DNA of 64,000 nucleotides from UBA6623 sp965238125 (lineage in GTDB: Bacteria > Acidobacteriota > Terriglobia > Bryobacterales > UBA6623), in the NCBI GenBank assembly GCA_965238125.1, contig OZ250179.1:620001-684000 (forward strand), in the 5' to 3' direction. Shown one piece after another: positions 26,110 to 35,840 of the stretch. The notes beneath the pieces are model-generated. The model was not told where the DNA came from. It was given only the letters and a program-made list of their open reading frames with translations, and ran no database searches. The first letter of the stretch is position 1. Each line of letters opens with the position of its first letter. The position numbers and the translations under genes are program-made.

Positions 26110-27047
26110 GTGGCGCTTGATATCCGGATCCACCGTGAGAGTGACGTGCCGATTCACGAGCAGATCGCGGCCCAGATCGTGCTCTCGATCGGCTCGGGCG
26201 GGCTGCGGCCCGGGGATGCGCTGCCCAGCATCAGAGCGTTGGCCCGGCTACTGGGTGTTCATCGCAACACGGTGACGCAAGCCTATCGCGATTACGTCCT
26301 GGGCAAATTGGTCGTCAAGCGTCGCGGGAGCCGGCTTGTTGTTCGCGATCCGCGAGACATGCGAGCGGAGGTGGGGACTGAGCTGGACGAATTCGTCAAT
26401 TCCGCGATTCGGGCGGCCGGGCGGCACGGGTACAGCCTGCAGCAGTTGATCGAGCACCTTCGCGGTCGTTTGCTCGCCGCGCCGCCGGACCACATCCTGC
26501 TCATTTCCAACGACTCCGGCATGCGGGTCCTGATGCCCGCCGAGCTCAGCGGTCGATTCAGCTTGCCGATCCGTGCTTGTTCGACGGACGACGTGCTTGC
26601 CGATCGAGACCGGATGTTGGGTGCGCTCCTGGTGACCGCTCCGGGAAACGTCGCGGCGCTGGAGGGCAAGATCCCGGCCGAGCGGCCCGTGATTCCGGTG
26701 ACGTACTCGTCCGCCGAGGAGCACGTTGCGACGATTCGCCGCTTGGCGCGGCCGTCACTAATTGTTGTCGCCTCGATCAGCGAATACTTTCTGGAGACGG
26801 CTTGCGTGTATTGGCGCCGGCCGCGTCGAATGGTCACTCGCTGCGGCGTGTGTTAATCACCTTCGAGCAGCCCGTTTCGGTGGGCGCCGCGGATCTGATT
26901 TTCTGCGATTTGTGCGCGTATCCGGTCGTGCTGAGCTCGGGGCCGCAGGCGGAGGTAATTCGGCACCAACTGATTTCGCCGGCATGCCTCGATCAGATCG
27001 AGGCCGCGCTCGACAACCGAAACCGGTTTCAGGAAGACGCCGAGTAG
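26110..27047 (+). pseudogene. GntR-family regulator with a frameshift
   Basis: A GTG at 26110 opens a GntR winged-helix domain (PIHEQIAAQIVLSIGSGGLRP, then LPSIRALARLLGVHRNTVTQAY). This frame ends early at 26856. The C-terminal part (VLITFEQPVSVGAADLIFCD up to RNRFQEDAE) is coded in the frame ending at 27047. The join falls near 26800-26850, and the frame offset is what loss of a single base would give. The C-terminal domain is not the aminotransferase of MocR types. It is either a real pseudogene or a sequence error. The frame is divergent from the ceramidase-like gene. Confidence 0.75.
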
Positions 27048-27078
27048 GGACGCTTGATTCGAAAGGTCGGCAGCGACA

Positions 27079-27636
27079 ATGCGGAACGATCAATCACGAT
27101 TCTTGGCTCTGTTGCGCGGCATCAATGTCGGCGGGAAGAACGTTATAGCCAAAGACGACCTAAAAAGTTGCTTTGTAAACCTGGGGTTCAGCAACGTTCG
27201 AACCTACATTCAAAGCGGTAACATTCTCTTTCGCGCCGGCGAAACAAGGGTCAAGACACTGACGAGGACGATCGAGAAGGAACTGTCAGAGCGGTTTTCC
27301 TACGCAGCCCGGGCCGTCGTATTGTCCTATGAACAATACGCTTTGGCCGTCGAAGCGGCGCCGGAAGATTGGGGCAACGACGACAAGCGGCAGCACAACG
27401 CTTTGTTTACGCTCGGCGATCTCCAGCCGGAAGAGGTATTAGCGAAGTTACCCCCTCTCAAGGCAGAACTTGAAACGGTTGCCACGGGCCCCGGGGTGAT
27501 CTTTTGGTCGGCATCCAAGAAACACTTGAGCCGGACCACGATGATGAAGTTGAGTGCGCTGCCGGTTTATAAGCAACTGACCGTAAGAAACCACAACACC
27601 GTCTTGAAATTGAGGGAGCTATTTGAAGAGTTGTAA
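27079..27636 (+). CDS. DUF1697 family protein
   Basis: 185 residues, the usual length. Family pattern: FLALLRGINVGGKNVIAKDD, LGFSNVRTYIQSGNILF, the middle DDKRQHNALFTLG, and SRTTMMKLSALPVYKQLTVRN near the end. DUF1697 proteins are cytoplasmic and of unknown function, often singly encoded and horizontally spread. It lies 31 bp after the regulator frame and has no operon partner downstream. Confidence 0.88.
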   Translation: MRNDQSRFLALLRGINVGGKNVIAKDDLKSCFVNLGFSNVRTYIQSGNILFRAGETRVKTLTRTIEKELSERFSYAARAVVLSYEQYALAVEAAPEDWGNDDKRQHNALFTLGDLQPEEVLAKLPPLKAELETVATGPGVIFWSASKKHLSRTTMMKLSALPVYKQLTVRNHNTVLKLRELFEEL

Positions 27637-28099
27637 ACAGCGTTTTCGATTCAGCCCTCGCTGGCGGCCCATCAGCCGTGGTGTAAGCCCGACTACGCGA
27701 AAAAAGCCCCCCAATCCTTTTCTATGAATCCCGCGGTTTCATAATACCGCCGTGAAAATCGGGAGGCCTGCCTGTCGCCCCTCCAGGGCTCGCTTGGTTG
27801 GGGGTTCTACCCAGGGTTCCGCCTGTCGGCTCCACCCTGGGCTAAGGCTCCTACCGCCGCTTCGCGGCTCATGGTGGTCGCGGTCTTGTCGGACATAACC
27901 AATGCACAATACTCTCGGGGGCCGATTTTTGGAAGAGCCACCTACCCCGGCCCATACCCGCCATCGTCGACTGCAGGGTTTCCGCGGGCCGGCCCGACAG
28001 CATCCTGGGACGCCAACGATTGTGACAGAGCCAACTCGTGCCCACAACCTGCCCTTGCGCTTGCTAGACGTTCTTCTTCCGGCTCTCCGGGGTTCGTCA
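27637..28099 (-). repeat. R1 repeat copy b (about 27725-27935, reverse orientation)
   Basis: 463 bases without a credible gene. Read on the minus strand, this is the R1 repeat: a GCCGCGAAGCGGCGG core at about 27858-27872, the CCCAGGGTGGAGCC segment, AGCCCTGGAGGGGCGACAGG at about 27774-27793, and a terminal palindrome-like TTATGAAACCGCGGGATTCATA at about 27724-27745. The rest of the gap shows nothing recognisable. Confidence 0.65.
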
Positions 28100-29623
28100 C
28101 TACTTCCAGGCCGAGCGCAGTTTCCAGGCTTTCAGGTCGACGATCTTGGCGTTGCCGCCTTTGGAATAGAGCGACAGGCCGGTGCTTGCGGGGTCGGGGA
28201 AGACGCGGTCGGTGATGGCGACTCGGCCGTTGCCAGCGAAGACTTCGATGACGGAACGATCGACCAAGATGCGTAGGCTCACGCGCCCGTCGACCGGGTC
28301 GAGGCGGGCCGAATGACGTCCCGAGAAGGTCTCGTGGAAATCGACTTTGCCGGATTTTGCGCGGTCGATGTAGACCTCGGCCGGATCGGCGGTGAAGCCG
28401 ACGAGGGTTTCCTGCCCGTCGCCTTGGAGGACCTTGAATCCGACGTCCTCGGCGCCGCCGACTTCGATCTCGGCTTGTAGATCGAGGACGTCGCCGGCGA
28501 AGCCCGCGGCGGTGATCTTTCGATTGGCTTCGTCGATGGAGAGATTGCCGAGCGTGAGTGACTTTGCGCGCAAGCTTTCAATTTCAGCGACCGGCTGCTG
28601 CGTCACCCGCAGCCCTTCCTTAAAGCGCTGGAGTTTCAACTTGCGGGGGGTGGATTGTGCCCCTCTCCAGGGTGATGTCGGTTTTTGGCGCGCGTACATC
28701 CAATTGCTGATCCACCCGATCACGATGCGGCGGCCGTCGCTTGCCGGAACGTCCGAGTAGCTTTGCGCGGCGTAGAAGTCGCGGCCCCAGTCAAGCCAAA
28801 GCTGCGTTTCGGGCGGATTGTCGTTGGTGAACTTCTTGCCGTCGAACTCGCCGACGAAGTACTGACAGCCCGACCCGAGCCAGGGGTGCCCCATCCCCGA
28901 GTCCACTTGGAAAATCCACTTCGATTTGCCGGGCTCGCCTTCGATCGGCAGCTCAAACAGGTCGGGGCACTCCCAATTCGCCACGGGGTGCGCGCCCTGG
29001 GGACCGAAGTCGCTCAGGTGAGTCCAATTCTTAAGGTCCGGCGAGCCGTAGAAACGCACCTTGCGGCGATTGGCGAGAACGACGGCCATGATCCAGCTCT
29101 TTGTCGGTTCATGCCAAAGCACCTTGGGGTCGCGGAAGGCGGGATCTTCAATGTCGATCACCGGATTGTCTTTGTAGCGCGTCCAGGTGCGGCCGCGATC
29201 GTTGCTGTAGGCGATCGATTGGGATTGGTCAGTTTTGGTGCGGCTGGTATAAATCGCGATCATCGGCGGCTTGCCGTTCTTGCCGAAACCGCTGGTGTTG
29301 CGATGGTCGACGACGGCGCTTCCGGAATAGACCATGACCGGGCCTTGCTCGGGCAGCGCGACCGGCAGATGTTTCCAACGGAATAGATCCGGGCTGACGG
29401 CATGTCCCCAGCTCATGTGCCCCCACAGATCGCCGAAGGGGTTGTATTGATAGAAAATGTGCCATTCGCCGTCGTGATAGACGAGGCCGTTCGGGTCGTT
29501 CGTCCAATTGATGGCCGGCGTGAAATGGAACTGGGGCCGGTAGGGTTCGTCGTAGGTCGCGGTTTGGGAAAGCGCGGTGGCGGCCGACAGAAGCGCGAAG
29601 CAGAGGGCAAGGTTAGTTTTCAT
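28100..29623 (-). CDS. secreted GH32 fructan beta-fructosidase (levanase/inulinase-like)
   Basis: 507 residues with a signal peptide (MKTNLALCFALLSAATALSQ). GH32 catalytic set: nucleophile Asp43 in NWTNDPNGLVYHDG, transition-state Asp165 in FRDPKV, and acid/base Glu218 in WECPDLF. A C-terminal beta-sandwich (about 370-507) has DRSVIEVFAGNGRVAITDR. GH32 enzymes of this form release fructose from levan, inulin or sucrose outside the cytoplasm. No PTS, SusCD pair or fructokinase lies beside it; downstream is an unrelated ABC exporter. Confidence 0.93.
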   Translation of the reverse strand: MKTNLALCFALLSAATALSQTATYDEPYRPQFHFTPAINWTNDPNGLVYHDGEWHIFYQYNPFGDLWGHMSWGHAVSPDLFRWKHLPVALPEQGPVMVYSGSAVVDHRNTSGFGKNGKPPMIAIYTSRTKTDQSQSIAYSNDRGRTWTRYKDNPVIDIEDPAFRDPKVLWHEPTKSWIMAVVLANRRKVRFYGSPDLKNWTHLSDFGPQGAHPVANWECPDLFELPIEGEPGKSKWIFQVDSGMGHPWLGSGCQYFVGEFDGKKFTNDNPPETQLWLDWGRDFYAAQSYSDVPASDGRRIVIGWISNWMYARQKPTSPWRGAQSTPRKLKLQRFKEGLRVTQQPVAEIESLRAKSLTLGNLSIDEANRKITAAGFAGDVLDLQAEIEVGGAEDVGFKVLQGDGQETLVGFTADPAEVYIDRAKSGKVDFHETFSGRHSARLDPVDGRVSLRILVDRSVIEVFAGNGRVAITDRVFPDPASTGLSLYSKGGNAKIVDLKAWKLRSAWK

Positions 29624-29697
29624 GGCGTTGTAGCGTTGTTCTTACGATTTGGAGTCGCGGTGTCGGCGAACCGCCCAGGGATACTCTTGCCGCTGCG

Positions 29698-30399
29698 CTA
29701 CGCCTCGGGCAACTGTCCCGCGGGAAGAAGATCACCCTTCTCGAGATACCGGGTCTGGTGAGCGAACTTGGCGGCGTGAGGGTCGTGAGTGACCATGATG
29801 ATCGTTTTGCCGTGCTGTTCGTTGAGCTTCGAGAGAATGGAAAGCACTTCGTTGGCCGAGCCCGCGTCGAGGTCACCCGTCGGCTCATCGGCCAGGATGA
29901 TCGAAGGATCCGTTACGATCGCTCGGGCAATGGCTACGCGTTGCTCCTGGCCGCCCGAAAGCTGCCGGGGGTAGTGATCCATACGGTCACCCAAACCGAC
30001 GACGTCCAATGCCGTCGAGGCCCGCCGCCGGCGTTCCTTCTTACCTAGGTTGGTCAACAATAGCGGCAACTCGACGTTTTCGAAAGCGGTGAGCACCGGG
30101 ATGAGATTGAAAGTTTGGAAGATGTAGCCGACGTTCTCACTTCGCCAGCGCGCCATCTTCTTGTCGCTGAACCCGCTCAACTCTTCACCGAGCACGGCGA
30201 TACTGCCGGAGGTCGGCTTATCAATGCCCGCCGCAAGATGCAGCAACGTGGATTTCCCCGAGCCTGACGGTCCCATGAGCGCCAGAAATTCTCCCTTGGG
30301 AATTTCCAAATCCACCTTGTTGAGTGCGACAATTTCGAATTCGTCGCGCCGGTGCACTTTTCTCAGTTGCTCCGCCTTGATGGCTGTGTTGTTTGTCAT
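29698..30399 (-). CDS. ABC exporter ATP-binding protein (LolD/MacB type)
   Basis: 233 residues. Walker A GPSGSGKST, signature LSGGQEQRVAIARA, Walker B IILADEPTGDLD with the DLDAGSA switch, H-loop VTHD. It belongs to the MacB/LolD group that works with FtsX-type permeases. Its ATG overlaps the stop of the membrane fusion gene as ATGA, so translation is coupled. The four genes 29698-34138 form one minus-strand operon: permease, permease, fusion protein, ATPase. The transported substrate is unknown; such sets move lipoproteins, peptides or drugs. Confidence 0.95.
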   Translation of the reverse strand: MTNNTAIKAEQLRKVHRRDEFEIVALNKVDLEIPKGEFLALMGPSGSGKSTLLHLAAGIDKPTSGSIAVLGEELSGFSDKKMARWRSENVGYIFQTFNLIPVLTAFENVELPLLLTNLGKKERRRRASTALDVVGLGDRMDHYPRQLSGGQEQRVAIARAIVTDPSIILADEPTGDLDAGSANEVLSILSKLNEQHGKTIIMVTHDPHAAKFAHQTRYLEKGDLLPAGQLPEA

Positions 30400-31754
30400 G
30401 TCGATTTCAGCCTCACCGAATCGCCATCTTCCAACTCGGAGGAGGGATTGAGGATCAGATCCTCGCCGCCGGTGAGCCCGCTCGTGATTTCGATGCCTTG
30501 CGAACCGGTCGCGCCGACCGTAACATCGCGCTTCACGGCCTTTTCCCCCTGCAAAACAAACACACCGTTGCCGTCCCGAACCGCCGAGCTGGGAACCACA
30601 ATGAGTGGTTTCGAATCCTGACCACGACCGGGTTTCTCGTCCGCCAAAAATGCCACGTTGGCGTTCATTTCCGGGCGAAGGTAATTGTCAGGCTCGAGAA
30701 TTTGCACCTTCACTTGCACGGTCGCCTTCTGCCGATCGGCCTCCGGAGAAATCTCGACGATTTCGCCTTGATATTTCCGGTCAGGGAATGCGTCCGTCGT
30801 GACGATGCCACGCTGCCGGGGCCCAAGCTTGGCGAAGTCGTCCTGGCTGATATCCAGCTCAACCTGAATGTCCATGAGATCGGCCAGTGATGCGACATAA
30901 CCCTTGGCGCCCCGCTCGCCTACGAAGCTAGTCGTTACAAACTCCCCGACCTCGACGTTCCGTTCCAGGATCGTTCCGCTGATAGGGGCTCGAATCAGCG
31001 TTGCGTCGAGCATCGTCTGCGCGTAGGCCATCTCACCTTCCGCCTGCCGGACCTGGCCTCGCGTTGCGTCGATCACTTCTTTTCGCGGACCGATGCGAAC
31101 CAGATCATAGGTGCGCTCCAAGGACTCAACTCGCGCTTCCGCCGAGTCGTACCGCGCCTGAGCGTCATCGGCGTCTTGCTCAGCGAGGACTCCCTCCTCG
31201 ACAAGTTTTTGGACCCGCTCCAAGTTGACCTTCGCGTTCCGAAGCTCCGCCTTGACCTCTTGTAGATTGGCTTTTGCGAGGGCGATCTCTTCGGGGCGCG
31301 AGCCCGCTTCCAACTCCGCCAGTCGCGCCCGCAGGGATGCCAGATTCCCTTCCGACTGCTTGAGTCGAGCTTGGAATTCCGCGTCTTCGAGTCGAACGAC
31401 TACTTGTCCCGTCTTGACCCGAACTCCCTTTTCGACGCCGATCCAGGCGACCCGCCCCATCACCTTCGGCGTCAACTCGATCTTGTAGTGGGGAACGATA
31501 TAGCCCGCGGCGTTCAGCAAGACTCGCTCGCCGCTCTGACCACCAACCCGCGGCTTCACACGCATGATCTCGACTTCCATGGCGCCGGCTTCCGAAGAAG
31601 CGACCCGCCACGCGCCGATCCCAACAAACACCGCGATGCCGAGCAGAATCCACCACCTGGCCCACCGGGACCCTTCCTCCTCGGACGATCGCTCTGAGCG
31701 ATCGATCTTCAAGCTGTCGAGTCTCTGATCGATCCCTTCGTCTGTTTGCGGCAT
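30396..31754 (-). CDS. HlyD/MacA-type membrane fusion protein
   Basis: 452 residues from the ATG at 31754 (a GTG lies four codons upstream). One N-terminal transmembrane helix (WARWWILLGIAVFVGIGAW), then a biotinyl-lipoyl-like half, a long coiled coil (about 130-250, rich in EAKL heptads: QSEGNLASLRARLAELEAG), the second lipoyl half (LIRAPISGTILERNVEVGEF) and beta-barrel domains. It links inner-membrane permeases to the outer envelope. The stop overlaps the ATPase start. Confidence 0.9.
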   Translation of the reverse strand: MPQTDEGIDQRLDSLKIDRSERSSEEEGSRWARWWILLGIAVFVGIGAWRVASSEAGAMEVEIMRVKPRVGGQSGERVLLNAAGYIVPHYKIELTPKVMGRVAWIGVEKGVRVKTGQVVVRLEDAEFQARLKQSEGNLASLRARLAELEAGSRPEEIALAKANLQEVKAELRNAKVNLERVQKLVEEGVLAEQDADDAQARYDSAEARVESLERTYDLVRIGPRKEVIDATRGQVRQAEGEMAYAQTMLDATLIRAPISGTILERNVEVGEFVTTSFVGERGAKGYVASLADLMDIQVELDISQDDFAKLGPRQRGIVTTDAFPDRKYQGEIVEISPEADRQKATVQVKVQILEPDNYLRPEMNANVAFLADEKPGRGQDSKPLIVVPSSAVRDGNGVFVLQGEKAVKRDVTVGATGSQGIEITSGLTGGEDLILNPSSELEDGDSVRLKST

Positions 31755-31824
31755 GTTGAGAATCACAGAGCGGCCATTGCGCGCGGCACATTGGTTTCCG
31801 CCGCTGGCTCAGCGCTTATCGCAC

Positions 31825-32988
31825 TTACGCGCTGCGGATCGCATCAAGGATCTCGCGTTTGGCCGCCATCCTTGCCGGCAAGAGACCACCGAGCACACCC
31901 ATAAGCACGGCGAACGCGATTCCCCAGGCCATGATCGTTGTCGTCACTTCAAAGTTGAACGTGGTCTCGCTGAAAGTGACAAAGTTTCCAATGCGGCCTT
32001 GAAAACCGTTGAGTGGGAGAACCAACAGACAGCCCAGCGCACCACCTAACACCGACAGCAGCAGGGATTCGATCAGAAACGAGCTGAGAATACTGCCTCG
32101 CGAGAAGCCCAGCATCCGCAGCACCCCGATCTCCTTGGTCCGCCGCGCGACCGCCGTGTACATCGTGTTCATGGCCGCAAAACTGCTTCCGATCGCCATG
32201 ATCACCGCGACAATCATGCCCAGCAACTCGACCGGCTGAGCCGAGGTCATCTGGGTCGCGTAGTACTCTCGTTCGGTTCGCCCTTCGAGTTGGAGCCGCT
32301 GGTCGTCCGCCATTCGATTTTTCAAAGCCGTCAGGGTGACTTCATCCGTCGCCCGCAGCAAGATCGAACTCCGCGAACTGCCGCGGCCCAAGTCCGATGT
32401 AACCAAGTTTCCGTCACCCCAAATCTCACTATTGAATGCGGATTTGCCGGCGTCGAAAACTCCCACCACTTCCCACTTTCCGCGCCCAAATTCGACCCTG
32501 TCGCCGATCGAAGTCCCCTCGCGAGCTGCGTGAGTGCCGCGGCCGACCACAACTTCGCGCTTCCCGGTTTCGAACCAGCGACCGGACACCAGCTCCAGGT
32601 CACGCATCTTGAGTCCCATGGGGGAGACGCCCCGGACGTTGACATTGGCGTCCTGAGTTAGGTCGGAGCGCAGCTGGAGGTTGACGACTGTGATGACTTC
32701 ATGAGAGAGCATCGACTCGCCGTTCAGTTGCGCGATGCCTTCCAAGAATTTCACTACTTGAAACTTCTCTTGCGGCACGATGCTGACCAGCTCGGATGTC
32801 GCCGCCTGCCGCGTCACGATCAAGTGCAACGGATGGCCGGTCACGGCCAGCGAGGACTTCAGCCCGCCCACTAAAGCGGAAATGCCAAGCAGGACGGCCA
32901 CGGTCAAACTGATCCCGAGCGCCGTCATAACTGTAGTCGTCTTCCGTACGGCGAGGTTACGGAAGTTATAGGAAAGAGGAACTCTCAT
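31825..32988 (-). CDS. ABC transporter permease (FtsX/MacB-like)
   Basis: 387 residues. One transmembrane helix at the N terminus (TTTVMTALGISLTVAVLLGI), a large periplasmic MacB-type domain (about 50-250) and three C-terminal helices with the FtsX signature VARRTKEIGVLRMLGFSRGSI. It lies 4 bp after the next permease gene and 70 bp before the fusion protein gene. Two different permeases in one operon suggest a heterodimeric exporter. Confidence 0.93.
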   Translation of the reverse strand: MRVPLSYNFRNLAVRKTTTVMTALGISLTVAVLLGISALVGGLKSSLAVTGHPLHLIVTRQAATSELVSIVPQEKFQVVKFLEGIAQLNGESMLSHEVITVVNLQLRSDLTQDANVNVRGVSPMGLKMRDLELVSGRWFETGKREVVVGRGTHAAREGTSIGDRVEFGRGKWEVVGVFDAGKSAFNSEIWGDGNLVTSDLGRGSSRSSILLRATDEVTLTALKNRMADDQRLQLEGRTEREYYATQMTSAQPVELLGMIVAVIMAIGSSFAAMNTMYTAVARRTKEIGVLRMLGFSRGSILSSFLIESLLLSVLGGALGCLLVLPLNGFQGRIGNFVTFSETTFNFEVTTTIMAWGIAFAVLMGVLGGLLPARMAAKREILDAIRSA

Positions 32989-32992
32989 GGAC

Positions 32993-34138
32993 CTATCCGG
33001 TGTGCCGAAGCGCGTCGGCGATTCGGGTGTTCGCGGCCACTCCGGCCGGAACGATCGAGCTGAACAGGCCGATCAGCATAGCCACCGCGAAGCAAATCGG
33101 CACGCTCCAAAGAGGCATAACAAAGGCGCTGAAAAACCCAACTCCGACTTCGCTCAAGAACTGGGTGCCGGCAAAACACAAAAGCACACCCAGCGCCCCG
33201 CCCAAGGCCGCTATCGAAAGCGACTCCGCAACGATCAGCGTGACTACCGTCGATGACGTAAAGCCGAGCGTCTTGAACACCCCGATCTCCTGCACCCGCT
33301 CGCGGGTCGACATCGCCATCGTGTTGGCCGTCACCAGGATGATGGTGAAGACCACGGCGCCGCCGATGGTCAACAGGAACAGCTGGATATTGCCTATTTG
33401 CTCGACGAAGGCAAGTTGAAACGCGTCTTCGGTTTCCGTCTTGGTCGGCTGGGGGGAATTGCGAAACATGTCGTCCACGGCGGCGGCTATCTTCGGAACG
33501 TCATCGGGCGAGCGAGCGAGTATCGTGAAAATGCCCACCTGCCCCCGCTGCTCTTGCGCAAGGCTTTCTCGCAAATATTCCCAATGAAAAAAGGCCACCG
33601 GGCCCTCGGCGCCGTCGAAGATCGCTTGAATAACGAACTCCAGGTCTACCGGGTAGATGTCGCCCTTGATCGTGATCCTTTGTCCGAGCTCAAATTGGTG
33701 ACGATCCGCCAACTGCCGGCTCACAGCCATGGCCTGTCGGTTCTTTGTGAAAGCCCGTAACTGCTCCGGCGACACCTCAAGTTCGGGATTGACGACGAAG
33801 ATCCTTTCCGGTTCCACGGCAAAACGGGCGAAGAAATTTTCCGGGCGGTTGTCTTTGTACACCCCGCCGAACCAATTCTGGATGCAGACCGCCTCCACGC
33901 CATCGACCGCTTTGATCCGAGATCCGTAGAATTCCGGCAGGGCTTGCACCAAAGAGACGCGATGCCTCGTGACCAAACGAAGGACCTGTTCGTCGGGACG
34001 ATCCCGAACGTAGAAAGCGGCGTAAATGGTCAGCAGGAAACCGAGCAGGGAAAGCGAAACCGCGACGCTGAAGACCGTGAGAAAAGTCCGCCGGCGATTC
34101 CGCGAAAGGTTCTTAAGGACCAGCGGGAGGAACTTCAT
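32993..34138 (-). CDS. ABC transporter permease (FtsX/MacB-like), first gene of the exporter operon
   Basis: 381 residues from the ATG at 34138 (MKFLPLVLKNLSRNRRR); an upstream GTG-frame extension to 34192 looks non-coding. It has the same layout as the next permease: N-terminal helix (TFLTVFSVAVSLSLLGFLL), periplasmic domain (with DRPDEQVLRLVTRHRVSL), and three C-terminal helices with MSTRERVQEIGVFKTLGFTSS. As the first gene of the operon it should have a promoter in 34139-34340. Confidence 0.92.
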   Translation of the reverse strand: MKFLPLVLKNLSRNRRRTFLTVFSVAVSLSLLGFLLTIYAAFYVRDRPDEQVLRLVTRHRVSLVQALPEFYGSRIKAVDGVEAVCIQNWFGGVYKDNRPENFFARFAVEPERIFVVNPELEVSPEQLRAFTKNRQAMAVSRQLADRHQFELGQRITIKGDIYPVDLEFVIQAIFDGAEGPVAFFHWEYLRESLAQEQRGQVGIFTILARSPDDVPKIAAAVDDMFRNSPQPTKTETEDAFQLAFVEQIGNIQLFLLTIGGAVVFTIILVTANTMAMSTRERVQEIGVFKTLGFTSSTVVTLIVAESLSIAALGGALGVLLCFAGTQFLSEVGVGFFSAFVMPLWSVPICFAVAMLIGLFSSIVPAGVAANTRIADALRHTG

Positions 34139-34440
34139 GGCAGGGGCTCTTGAGCCCAGATCATGATACCAGGGCCGGCTGATGCGGGACAAACGAATTC
34201 GCCGGACGCTACAATCGATCCGAGCTTCGATCGGGCTGGTTTAGTGGGTAGCCGCGCGGCCTTTTTGGGAACGAGGCGGGTCGATGTCGGTGCTGCTTCC
34301 GCAATCGTTCGATTTCGGTGTATAGGAAGCATTGGCGCTAGCGGCGCGATCGTGTCGCCGAATTACGTGTCGCCGAATTACGTGTGTGGGTCCCGCACGC
34401 CGCTGATCGAGTGCCTGGCGGCTTTACGTCTTACTTCGAA
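34139..34440. repeat. intergenic region with 15-nt direct repeats (34350-34386)
   Basis: 302 bases between the permease start and the fdnI stop, with no gene. Two and a half direct units of ACGTGTCGCCGAATT occur at 34350-34364, 34365-34379 and 34380 onward (first base varies). The same unit in degenerate form is found at 35841-35912 on the other side of fdnH-fdnI. Nearby TTACTTCGAATTACTTCGAA at about 34431-34450 is another short tandem duplication. Confidence 0.7.
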
Positions 34441-35049
34441 TTACTTCGAAACTTCGCGATACCACTTGGGGTGATGGCGGGCCGCCCACGCCGGCCTCAC
34501 GCCGCCTCGGATCATGCTCCGGAAAGCTCCGGGGATCGCGGCCGTTCCCATGTAGATGTGAATGATGATCGCGCCGATCGAGGCCGTCGCGACCGCCGGA
34601 TGAACAAGAATCGCCGCTAGGCGTAGGCCTTGTGGCATGCTTTCGGGGAGCCAGAGAACGACGCCCGTGGCGAAGAGCAGCAAGGTGATTACGGCTTGCG
34701 ACCAGAAGAGCATTTTCTGGCCCGCGTTGAAGCGGCCGGCCTCGGGCAGGCCTTCTTCCTCAAGAACTGCGTACTTCTTTGCGTTGGCGAGCCAAACCCT
34801 ATCGTCGGCGTCGAGGCGCATGTCGCGGGCCCAGTTGCGAAACATCACGGCCAGCACGAGGGCGAAGAGGGTCCCGCCCCAAGGGTGCCCCCAGCGCGTG
34901 GTTTCACCGCCGCCGAAGACCGTCGCCAACCAATAGAGGTGATGCGACCACAGCGACAAGCCCGTCAGCGCGGCGTACAGGAAGCTGATCGCTGTCATCC
35001 AATGAACGGCGCGCTCGGTGAACGAAAAGCGCGGGATGTCGTCGTTCAT
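34441..35049 (-). CDS. fdnI: formate dehydrogenase cytochrome b556 (gamma) subunit
   Basis: 202 residues with four hydrophobic segments. N terminus RFSFTERAVHWMTAISFLYAALTG has the first haem-ligand His; later His residues lie in VHPAVATASIGAIIIHIYMGT. It anchors the formate dehydrogenase to the cytoplasmic membrane and passes electrons to quinone. Its ATG overlaps the stop of fdnH as ATGA. FdnI and FdoI forms cannot be told apart from sequence alone. Confidence 0.92.
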   Translation of the reverse strand: MNDDIPRFSFTERAVHWMTAISFLYAALTGLSLWSHHLYWLATVFGGGETTRWGHPWGGTLFALVLAVMFRNWARDMRLDADDRVWLANAKKYAVLEEEGLPEAGRFNAGQKMLFWSQAVITLLLFATGVVLWLPESMPQGLRLAAILVHPAVATASIGAIIIHIYMGTAAIPGAFRSMIRGGVRPAWAARHHPKWYREVSK

Positions 35050-35834
35050 ACGTCTTCCTCATACGTCCGGGGGCCAAACCGCAAATAATGGAAAAACGTC
35101 CCTAGGATTCCGCCCGCCAAGACCAAGCCGCCGAGCCACTTAAGCGGGCCTTGCCATAACGAAATGGTCCAGTGGATCTTGGGGTCTTTCGGTAAGCCGT
35201 AGCTCTCGGGGTCGTCGGCGTCCTTGAGCACATAGAGTACGTGCGTGCCTCCGACGCCGGCGGGGTTGTAGACACCCGCCTGGGCGTGCCCATCGGCTCG
35301 CAGTTCACCGGCGCGGGCGTCGGCGATTTGCACCAGGTCTTCGCGCGTGCCGAAGGTCAGGCAATTTGTCGGGCAAACCTTGATGCACGCCGGCTCGAGC
35401 CCCACCGCTGTGCGGTCGGAACACAATGTGCATTTGTAAACTTTGTTCGTCTTCGGGCTCAGCCGAGGGACATCAAAAGGACAGCCCGTGATGCAATACC
35501 CACAACCGATGCACTTGTTGTGGTCGAAATCGACGATGCCGTCGGATTGGCGATAGATCGCGCCCGGCGCGGGGCAGGATTGCAAGCAGCCCGGTTCAAC
35601 GCAGTGCATGCATTGATATTTGGCCATGTTCCAGGTGAGTTCGCCGTCTTCGCGCTCGAACTCGTTGAACTTGATCAGATTCCAGAAATTGTGATCGAGG
35701 TCCGCGAGCGTTTGGTAAGTGCCGTCGAACCCGGTGACCGAGAACTCCTGGTCGTTCCATTCCTGACAGGCCACCTCGCAGGCCTTGCAGCCGATGCAAG
35801 TGGTGGTGTCGATCAATTTGGCAACGCTGTGCAT
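35046..35834 (-). CDS. fdnH: formate dehydrogenase iron-sulfur (beta) subunit
   Basis: 262 residues. Four ferredoxin-type Cys clusters: CIGCKACEVAC, CMHCVEPGCLQSC, CIGCGYCITGC and the last C-x2-C-x(11)-C-x3-C set (CTLCSDRTAVGLEPACIKVC). A C-terminal transmembrane helix (WLGGLVLAGGILGTFFHYL) anchors it. It carries electrons from the catalytic subunit to the cytochrome subunit. Its start is followed upstream by degenerate 15-nt repeats that separate it from a DinB-like gene. Confidence 0.95.
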   Translation of the reverse strand: MHSVAKLIDTTTCIGCKACEVACQEWNDQEFSVTGFDGTYQTLADLDHNFWNLIKFNEFEREDGELTWNMAKYQCMHCVEPGCLQSCPAPGAIYRQSDGIVDFDHNKCIGCGYCITGCPFDVPRLSPKTNKVYKCTLCSDRTAVGLEPACIKVCPTNCLTFGTREDLVQIADARAGELRADGHAQAGVYNPAGVGGTHVLYVLKDADDPESYGLPKDPKIHWTISLWQGPLKWLGGLVLAGGILGTFFHYLRFGPRTYEEDV

Positions 35835-35840
35835 GGTGTT

